A DNA stretch of 64,000 bases. It comes from JANNYA01 sp031422315 (GTDB lineage: Bacteria; Pseudomonadota; Gammaproteobacteria; Xanthomonadales; SZUA-5). Below are positions 36,940 through 44,471 of this stretch, piece by piece (positions within the stretch are counted from its first letter, which is position 1; each line of letters opens with the position of its first letter). The position numbers and the translations under genes are program-made. The notes beneath the pieces are model-generated. The model ran no database searches and was not told the origin of the DNA. It saw only the letters and a program-made list of their open reading frames with translations. The stretch is taken from NCBI GenBank assembly GCA_031422315.1, contig JANOQN010000077.1:1-64000 (forward strand), read 5' to 3'.

Positions 36940-39375
36940 ATGAACCCCACCGATTACCAACAAGTCAAAGCGCTGTTTTCAGAAGTCTGTGACTTGCCCG
37001 AACCTGAGCGCAGCATGCGATTGGCGCAATTATCTGATCAGCCAGAGCTCATCGCACAAGTACAAGCCTTGATTCAACAAACGGGTTTAGACGACCAGCG
37101 ATTTGCGAAGCCGGTGCTAGGCGCTTTCGCGTACGTCGCCGATGAGGAAGTAAAGCCTGGCGATCGCTTAGGCGTTTGGACTTTGACAGATGAGTTGGGC
37201 CACGGGGGCATGGGCACGGTGTTTAAAGCGCAGCGCGGTGATGGCCAGTTTGAGCAAATTGCCGCGATTAAAGTGCTGCGCGGGCTGCCGAGCGCCAGTG
37301 CTTTGGAGCGCCTAGCGCAGGAACGGCAAATCGTCGCGAATTTGGCGCACCCGAATATTGCGCGCCTACTTGATGGCGGCGCAACCCCGCAAGGCCGACC
37401 GTATTTGGTGCTGGAATACATCGAAGGCTTGGCGATAGATCAGTATTGCCAGCGCAAGCGCTTAAGCACCTTGCAAGTTATCAAGTTGATGTTGGAAATA
37501 TGTGCAGGCTTAAGCTATGCGCATCAGCGCTTGGTAGTTCACTGTGATCTCAAGCCCAGTAATATTTTAGTGAACACCGAAGGCAGGCCACTGTTGCTGG
37601 ATTTTGGTATAGCGCATCGCTTGCAAGATCAAAGCCCTGAGCAAAATAGCGATTCTGGATCGGATCAAGCACTCAACAGTCCGCAGCCGCGCGCCTACAC
37701 ACCGGGCTACGCCAGCCCTGAGCAGCGCTCGGGCGCTGCGCTGTCAACCGCTACTGACATTTATGGCTTGGGCCGGGTATTGCAGGTCTTGCTTAATTTA
37801 GACGCTGATTCGCAATCAACCCGGCTGCACACCCTTACCGCTACCGCTTCGAATATGCCCGATGGTATCGATTTGCAGAAAACGCCAGCGCCGCTGCAGG
37901 CAATTATTGAGCACGCGACCGCTGCAAATCCAGCGCAGCGATACGTCAGCGTCAGCGCTTTCGCCGATGATTTACAGCGCTATTTGCGGCATGAGCCGGT
38001 ATCGGTTTGGCGCGCGAACCGGCTCTATCGTTTGCACTGCTATGTGCGGCGCAATGGGCTCGCGCTGGGTTTGGCATCGCTTGCGGTATTGGCGCTTTTG
38101 GGTGGCTTGATTGGTACGAATTTAAGCCTGCAACAGGTCCGCGCAGAGCGCGCACGCGCAGAGCAATCCGCTACGCGCGCGAATCGAACCGCCGATTTTT
38201 TGGGCAACATTTTAAGCGCCGCCGATCCAGATCGCGCGCGCGATTTGGACACCACTTTGCTGCGGGAGATTTTGGATCAAGCTGCGCTGCAAGCCAACAA
38301 AGAGCTAACCAACGAACCGCTGGTACTGAGCCAGATTGAACAAGTGATTGGCAACACCTACTACCAGCTGGGGGCCTATGATAAATCCAGGGCGCATCTG
38401 CGATCCGCTTTGGCGTTGAAGCCGGTTAGCACCAATACGCTGCGCCAGCGTTTGGAAATCCGCGAAAAAATTGCCGATAGCTTTGGCTATGAAATGGCGG
38501 CACAAGCGCTAGCTGAGTACCAAGCCATCTATCAAGAACGCCTTGTCAGTTTCGGCGCTGAAGATCAAGAAACGCTCAGAACGAGTCACGCGATTGCCTT
38601 CCAGTGGGTCAATACCGGCGAATTCAAAAAAGCCCTAGCGCGCAGTTTAATGCTAAGCCCAATTTTGGAGCGCGTGCTCGGGCCGGATCATCCAACCAGC
38701 TTGCAAAATCTACAAACGCTGAGTGTGGCGCAAACCGAGCTGGCGCAATTTTCAGTTGCCGAGCAAAGCTTAAAAACGCTAGTAGAAAGGCGCACCAAGC
38801 TGCACGGCACGGCGCATACGGAAACGTTAGCGGTGCAAAATAGTTTGGCCATTTTCTATTTGCGGCAATCGCGTTTTGCTGAGGCCGAAGCGCTACTGCG
38901 GCAGTTGTATCCGCTAGCGAAAAAGCGTTTGGGCTCGAAAAACTTCAAAAGCATCAATTTCGCAGGCTTGTTAGCCAGCGCATTGCGGCAAAACGGTAAG
39001 CTGACTGAAAGCGGCATTTACTACAAAGAGGCGCTCAATGCAGCGACTTTGCAATACGGCGCTAGCCACCCGATTACGCTGCGCTTTGCTGGCAACTACG
39101 CGAATTTTGAGCTAGCTAGCGGCAATGCGCAGGGAGCACTCAAGCGGCTTGCAGCGCTCGAGCCGCTATTCAATACCGCGATTGGTGCGGAGCATCCGGA
39201 TATGTCAGATTTCCACCGCACGCGCGCTAAAGCGCTGGTTGCACTAAAGCAAACCGAGCAGGCTAAGGCCAGCTGGCAGCGCGCTTTAGTTATTGATCGT
39301 AAAGCGTATGGCGATGACACGCATCCACTGATTGTTGAGGATCTGGCGGGCTTGGCGGCGCTTGATAATCTATAA
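36940..39375 (+). CDS. Ser/Thr kinase with membrane helix and periplasmic TPR domain
   Basis: 811 residues. Same plan as the kinase at 14878: an N-terminal helical segment, then the kinase fold (about 78-355) with GHGGMGTVFKA, Lys in AAIKVL, the HCDLKPSN loop (about 200) and DFGIAHRL (about 221). One membrane helix follows (about 375-397, LASLAVLALLGGLIG), then TPR-like repeats to the end. The TPR part is the intact relative of the pseudogene at 3552-4275. There is no adjacent sigma gene; upstream is the divergent hsd cluster. The stop lies 17 bases from the stop of the opposing 1641-residue exoprotein gene, repeating the tail-to-tail layout seen at 17.8 kb. Catalytic residues look intact. 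Confidence 0.92.
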   Translation: MNPTDYQQVKALFSEVCDLPEPERSMRLAQLSDQPELIAQVQALIQQTGLDDQRFAKPVLGAFAYVADEEVKPGDRLGVWTLTDELGHGGMGTVFKAQRGDGQFEQIAAIKVLRGLPSASALERLAQERQIVANLAHPNIARLLDGGATPQGRPYLVLEYIEGLAIDQYCQRKRLSTLQVIKLMLEICAGLSYAHQRLVVHCDLKPSNILVNTEGRPLLLDFGIAHRLQDQSPEQNSDSGSDQALNSPQPRAYTPGYASPEQRSGAALSTATDIYGLGRVLQVLLNLDADSQSTRLHTLTATASNMPDGIDLQKTPAPLQAIIEHATAANPAQRYVSVSAFADDLQRYLRHEPVSVWRANRLYRLHCYVRRNGLALGLASLAVLALLGGLIGTNLSLQQVRAERARAEQSATRANRTADFLGNILSAADPDRARDLDTTLLREILDQAALQANKELTNEPLVLSQIEQVIGNTYYQLGAYDKSRAHLRSALALKPVSTNTLRQRLEIREKIADSFGYEMAAQALAEYQAIYQERLVSFGAEDQETLRTSHAIAFQWVNTGEFKKALARSLMLSPILERVLGPDHPTSLQNLQTLSVAQTELAQFSVAEQSLKTLVERRTKLHGTAHTETLAVQNSLAIFYLRQSRFAEAEALLRQLYPLAKKRLGSKNFKSINFAGLLASALRQNGKLTESGIYYKEALNAATLQYGASHPITLRFAGNYANFELASGNAQGALKRLAALEPLFNTAIGAEHPDMSDFHRTRAKALVALKQTEQAKASWQRALVIDRKAYGDDTHPLIVEDLAGLAALDNL

Positions 39376-39392
39376 ATTGATGGGCATTTCAC

Positions 39393-42300
39393 TTATTCAA
39401 ACCCACTACGAAAAATTGCATTGGCCAGTGTCAACTCAAAATCAATATTCCCTGTATTTGCCGTGCCGGTGATAGCAATCGCGGAGCCGGTGAGCGGGTT
39501 GCAGGTGCTGGTGCATTCGCCACTGCCGAACACTTGATCTGCCAGATTCAGCACATTGCGAGTGCGGGCAAAATAATTGCCGGGCGCTAAGCCGTCAATC
39601 TGATAGTTGCCTAATGAATCGCTCAGCGTCTGGCCGCTTAACAAGCCTGCGCTATTAAATACCTCTACGCTGACTTGGGCCAGCTCGGCATCATTATCGC
39701 CGCTGACTCTGCCGCTCAAACTCCCGCCTTGGGTCAAATCAAAATTGATGCCGCTGAGCGCGCCAACGGCCTGCGGCAGCGGTATCGCGGTGCCGATTTC
39801 AGTGATATTACAAGCTTGCAAGCACAGTGCGCCGCTCCATGCCCTATTGACTAAACCACCACCCGCACCGCGTTTGCTGGGGCTGCTGGTGGCAGCGAAA
39901 TAGTGAATGCCAGCGCCTGCGGGTAGGGTTTCCGTGCTTTGGTAGGTACCTAATGCATCGCTGATGCCGCTACCCACCAGCGCGCCGCTGGCATTGAAGA
40001 AATACACTTCTACATCAGCGATAGGCAAACCCGCCGCGCGAACCTGGCCGCTAATGGCCCGCCCAACTGGCAAACGCAGATCAATGTTCGAAGTTGAATT
40101 CAACCCTGCTGTGCTGCGATTAGTAGCTAGCACAATCGGCGTGCCGAGCGCCTGCACATTGCACGCGCCGGCTGGGCATGGAATGTTCGGGTAAAGCAAA
40201 TCGATCAGCGCTGAGCTATTGCGAATCAGCAAGTAATAGCTGCCAGCGGCTAGCCCATTGAACTCAAAATTACCGCTGGCGATGGGCGCTGTGCTTAGCA
40301 ACTGCGCATTGCTGCCCAACAAAACCGCAGTTCCCGCAGCAAGTGGATTATTGAACAAATCCGCTGCCGTGCCGGAAATCGTGCCGCCCGCGCTGAGCGC
40401 GAAATTGATGCCGCTTACCAAACCTGCATTGGCTAGCGAAACTGCGGTCCCCGAACTGAGCGCGCATGGGTTTGGGCTGCAAGGCAGCGGGCTGGTGCTT
40501 CGATAAACTTGATTTATAAAGCCTGCGCTATTGCTGGTGCGAATTTTATAGCTGCCGGCGGGCAGGCCGCTGAGGGTGAAATTGCCGCTGGCATCGCTGC
40601 TTGCAATCGCGGCGACTTGGCCGTTGACATCTAGCGCTTGCACCTGCGCCAGGGCAATTGCGCTGCCACCCGCTACGCGGCTAATCGCCCCGCTGATCGT
40701 GCCGCCCGCATTCAATGAAAAATCTATGCCCGTCACTGAGTTACCTGCGGTGATGACGACCGGATTGCCGTTTAACATGTCGCAATAGGCGCCGCATGCG
40801 CGGTTATTATGAACCTCATTAACGTAGCTAACCGCGCCTGGCTCCGGTGTGTTTTGCGTGCGGACAAAATACTGCCCGTTCACCAAATTATTCACTGAGT
40901 AATTGCCGGTAGCGCTCGTAGCAAGTTGCGCCACTGCGGTGCCTGCACTGTTGTAAACCTGCACAATGATTCCAGCGATTGGCTGATTGCTTGCACTGGC
41001 AACTACGCTGCCGCTCAGGCTGGCACCGGCGCTTAAACTCAAATCAATAGCGCTGACGCTAGCGCCCTGCGCTAGCACGATTGCGCTGCCGGTCAAGCCG
41101 CTGCACGCCGCCGCACACGCGCTGTTGGGGTAAGCTAGATCAACAAAACCCGGCGTTCCTCGGCTCACTAAATAGTAGCTGCCGGCAGCCAGTGCGCTAA
41201 AGCGATAGCTGCCATCGGCGCCGCTGCTGGTGCTGGCAACTGCTGCGCCGCGCGCGTCGTACAGCACTAGCGCTACGCCGGAAAACACCGCGCTGGATGG
41301 CGATTTTTTAATCGTGCCTTGAATACTGCTTGGCGCTGCCAGCGCTAAATTGGCGGCATTAAAGCTGCTGCCTGCCTGCGCATCAATCGGCGTGCCGCGC
41401 TGCACTTGGCAGGCCGTGCCGACGCAAGCCGGTTTGCTAGTTTCGGTATTTTGCGGATTGCCAGTTTGCCAATACAAATCATCTACGCCACCCTGCGCGT
41501 TACGGGTTCGTACGTAAAAGCGCCCAGGCGTTAGGCCGTCAAACAGGTAACTGCCGGTGCTGGTACTGACCACTTGCGCCAATAAATTACCGATTTGCCC
41601 ATAGAGCTCAACCGCCACATTGTCCGCCGGTGCGCCATCACTGACCACGCCGCCAATCGACACCAGCTGCTGCAGTGCAAAATCACGGCCGCTGGTTGTC
41701 GCTGTACCGCTCACCACAATTGGCGTGCCACTTACCGGGTTGCAAAATGGCTCACAGCTTTGCCCGCTGTAAAGCGCGTCTTGAAAACCCTGGGCGTTTT
41801 GCGTGCTGACAAAATAGCTGCCAGCCGGTAGACCACTTAGTCGATACTGACCATTGGGATTGCTGCGCGCAGCCGCTACGACTTTGCCAGCCGAATTATA
41901 GGCCGTGACATCAACACCAAAAAGCGGCGCGGCGTTGAACGCGCGCGTGACTGTGCCGCTGATCGCACCGCCTTGGTTCAGCGCGATATCAAAGCCGCTC
42001 TGTGATGTTGTGGCTACGTTGATCGGCGCACCGGAGGTTAGCCCGCAGCTGCCAAATGGGCAGGCAATATTGTTATAGGTTTGATCAATGTAGCCACCAC
42101 CAAAACTGGTGTTATTGCGCAATAAAAAGCTCGATAAAAAATAGGCGCCAGATGATAGGCCCGTGCGTGAAGAAAAATTGCCAGATGGGCCCACGCGAGC
42201 GAAACCGGCGTAGTTATTCAGATTGCTATTAAACGCGACGAAATTGCTCAAGCCCGAACCAAACGCGAGCGCGCGAATCGGCGCGCCGGTAGCGGCATCG

Positions 42301-44318
42301 GTGACTCGCCCTGAAATAATCGGCCCGCGCGGCAAGCTAGCGCCCACATTGGCAGTGGTCGAGCCGGAATTAACCGCGAGCGTAGGCAGCAGGCTTAAAT
42401 CACAGCTGCCGCGCGGGCAAGGCAGCCCGCCGAATGCGGTATCAACCCAACCGAGCACCGATTCTGAGGCAAATACCGCCTTATAAGCGCCGGGCGGCAA
42501 ACCGGTCGCGCTGTAGCCTGCAGCGCCCATATTGAACACCTGCACGACGGCGGTTCGGCTGTTCGCAGTGAATAGCTCAAGGCGCGCTTGCCGCGGCGCG
42601 GGAAAACCGGTAGCGCCGTCCAAAATAACGCCAGTCAGCGTGCCGCCAACCGGCATATTAAAATTGATATCGCTCAAGCTGGCGTCTGCCGTCAAGCTGA
42701 TTGGCCTGCCGATATTGATGCAGGCAAAGCCCCGGCAGGCAATATCGCCAAGCCAGGTTTGCACGAAGTTTTGTGGCAGCGCATCGGCGCTGGCGTAATA
42801 CACGCCCGGCGCTAAGCCGCGCACGGTAAAATTGCCGGTAGCGTCAGTGATCGCACTGGAGCCATACACCGAATTTCCGATCGTCACGGTGGCACCAACT
42901 ATTGGCGCGCCGCCAGCTGCCGTGCGCACGCTGCCAGACACGCTAGCACCGGCGTTGAGTGCGAAATTGATATTGCTGAGCGCGGCACCGGCGGCAATCG
43001 TCACCGCGCCGCCAATGCCGAGCGCATCGCAAATATTAGGATCATTACAATCTCGGGTAGTCACGCTGGGCTGGGTGCTAAGCACCACTTTGCCAATCAA
43101 ACCGGGCGCAACGGCGACGACCCGATAGTTGCCAGGGCGCAATTTGGCAAATCTATAGCTGCCCGTTGGGGTGCTCAAAATGCTTTGCGCGAAGGTGCCG
43201 CGATCTTCACTGATCAGATACACCACCGAGCGGCCATCACCGGCATCCACTACCGGCGCGTTACTGCCGGCTTGGGTAATGATTCCGGATAGTTCACCCG
43301 CGCCTGGGCTAACGGTTAAATTGATGCCACTAGTGGTCGCGGTGCCGGTAACGGTGATTAATTCACTACCAGGCACGGTGTCACAGTCGACATCTCCGCA
43401 GGCAATGTTTGGGTGCACCGTGTGCAAAAAACCCGGCAGCGATGCACCTGCGGTGGCGACGCGATAGCGTCCGGGCGCAAGCCCTTGCAGAGTAAAGTTG
43501 CCGCTGCTATCGGTATTGACATTGACTTGAAAACCACCCGATTCTGATCTTGCCGAAACCAAGGTGTTGACCAGATTGGCCATGGTATCGGAGCGCTTAA
43601 GATTGCCGCTAATTCGCCCGCCAGTAGGCATACTAAAGTTCGCGGTCGCACTTGCACTGTCGGCTACCGTAACAATCGTGCCGACATAGCGCGTGCATTG
43701 AACTAAATCGACGCAGTTGCCAAAGCCAAATACCTGCGGAATAAATTCCAGATTCGGCGCGCCGGGCAGTGTGCGCAGCTGATAGTTGCCGGGCGGCAAA
43801 CTTAAGCTGTATTCGCCATTCGCATTGATCGGCGCATTGTTGATGATGCCGGCGCCGCTTGGAAGCAGCTGCGATGAAAATTCTGTGGCTTGAATGCGGA
43901 TGCTATTCGCCACGGTAATTGGCAAATTGGTGCTGGCGTTGCGAACCACGCCAACGATGCTGCCGTTCGCCAAAGCACTGCGCGGCGCGACTAGGGATTG
44001 GGTAACACCCAGCGACTCAAGCTTGTCAACCGCATTTGCCAGCGCTGCACGCGCGTGCATCGATAGCGCTAATTGCTGGTTAGGCTTGCCGGACGTGGCT
44101 TCGCTTTGCGCTTCTAAACGCAAAGCCTCAAGCAGCAGCTTAGTGCGCAGATCGAACGCCTGTGGATTAGTTAAGGGCTGCCCAGCCTGCTTGTCGAGCA
44201 GTGCCTCAGCCTGATAGACCAGCGCAAACGCGCGCGCATCGCTCGCCGCATGTGCCTGCGTGATCAACACACTAAGCGTCAATAACGCGCTCATAATCTG
44301 CTTACTCAAAATATTCAT
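39393..44318 (-). CDS. Giant exported protein of 14 CarboxypepD_reg-like repeats with Cys pairs
   Basis: 1641 residues. Signal peptide about 1-24 (LLTLSVLITQAHA), then a helical segment (to about 120). The rest is about 14 repeats of 80-100 residues resembling carboxypeptidase-regulatory or Cna-B beta sandwiches: GGTISGxV, an NSxGxxVAxxxSxxxGxYxxxGLPxGxYxVRT core, a C-x3-5-C pair, then GTPIxVxxGxxxxxIDFxL. Each repeat carries one such Cys pair, unusual for this fold and suggesting local disulfides. The protein ends NAIFRSGFE, matching the FxxGFE tails of two other exoproteins here. A fibrous surface or matrix protein is the natural reading; no catalytic domain is seen. It faces the kinase gene tail to tail. 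Confidence 0.85.
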   Translation of the reverse strand: MNILSKQIMSALLTLSVLITQAHAASDARAFALVYQAEALLDKQAGQPLTNPQAFDLRTKLLLEALRLEAQSEATSGKPNQQLALSMHARAALANAVDKLESLGVTQSLVAPRSALANGSIVGVVRNASTNLPITVANSIRIQATEFSSQLLPSGAGIINNAPINANGEYSLSLPPGNYQLRTLPGAPNLEFIPQVFGFGNCVDLVQCTRYVGTIVTVADSASATANFSMPTGGRISGNLKRSDTMANLVNTLVSARSESGGFQVNVNTDSSGNFTLQGLAPGRYRVATAGASLPGFLHTVHPNIACGDVDCDTVPGSELITVTGTATTSGINLTVSPGAGELSGIITQAGSNAPVVDAGDGRSVVYLISEDRGTFAQSILSTPTGSYRFAKLRPGNYRVVAVAPGLIGKVVLSTQPSVTTRDCNDPNICDALGIGGAVTIAAGAALSNINFALNAGASVSGSVRTAAGGAPIVGATVTIGNSVYGSSAITDATGNFTVRGLAPGVYYASADALPQNFVQTWLGDIACRGFACINIGRPISLTADASLSDINFNMPVGGTLTGVILDGATGFPAPRQARLELFTANSRTAVVQVFNMGAAGYSATGLPPGAYKAVFASESVLGWVDTAFGGLPCPRGSCDLSLLPTLAVNSGSTTANVGASLPRGPIISGRVTDAATGAPIRALAFGSGLSNFVAFNSNLNNYAGFARVGPSGNFSSRTGLSSGAYFLSSFLLRNNTSFGGGYIDQTYNNIACPFGSCGLTSGAPINVATTSQSGFDIALNQGGAISGTVTRAFNAAPLFGVDVTAYNSAGKVVAAARSNPNGQYRLSGLPAGSYFVSTQNAQGFQDALYSGQSCEPFCNPVSGTPIVVSGTATTSGRDFALQQLVSIGGVVSDGAPADNVAVELYGQIGNLLAQVVSTSTGSYLFDGLTPGRFYVRTRNAQGGVDDLYWQTGNPQNTETSKPACVGTACQVQRGTPIDAQAGSSFNAANLALAAPSSIQGTIKKSPSSAVFSGVALVLYDARGAAVASTSSGADGSYRFSALAAGSYYLVSRGTPGFVDLAYPNSACAAACSGLTGSAIVLAQGASVSAIDLSLSAGASLSGSVVASASNQPIAGIIVQVYNSAGTAVAQLATSATGNYSVNNLVNGQYFVRTQNTPEPGAVSYVNEVHNNRACGAYCDMLNGNPVVITAGNSVTGIDFSLNAGGTISGAISRVAGGSAIALAQVQALDVNGQVAAIASSDASGNFTLSGLPAGSYKIRTSNSAGFINQVYRSTSPLPCSPNPCALSSGTAVSLANAGLVSGINFALSAGGTISGTAADLFNNPLAAGTAVLLGSNAQLLSTAPIASGNFEFNGLAAGSYYLLIRNSSALIDLLYPNIPCPAGACNVQALGTPIVLATNRSTAGLNSTSNIDLRLPVGRAISGQVRAAGLPIADVEVYFFNASGALVGSGISDALGTYQSTETLPAGAGIHYFAATSSPSKRGAGGGLVNRAWSGALCLQACNITEIGTAIPLPQAVGALSGINFDLTQGGSLSGRVSGDNDAELAQVSVEVFNSAGLLSGQTLSDSLGNYQIDGLAPGNYFARTRNVLNLADQVFGSGECTSTCNPLTGSAIAITGTANTGNIDFELTLANAIFRSGFE

Positions 44319-44400
44319 AACACGCCCCAGTAAGTTAAACGCATCGTCGGAAAATTCCGCGATGCTGTGCCCGCGTTTTTTATGCGGCTTATTGGGCTAT

Positions 44401-44425
44401 CGTTTTTTGTGGGGGCAAACTGTCA
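44401..44425 (-). promoter_or_regulatory. Conserved 25-bp upstream motif (copy 2)
   Basis: Minus-strand TTGACAGTTT...CCCCCAC-AAAAAACG, 83 bases before the start of the 1641-residue exoprotein gene. It matches 22 of 25 positions with 28185-28209. A perfect TTGACA suggests a -35 element, but the -10 that should follow is poor. Confidence 0.4.
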
Positions 44426-44471
44426 AGCCCATCAAAAATATTTTGATCTTTGCTAAATCTCAGTCAAATCC

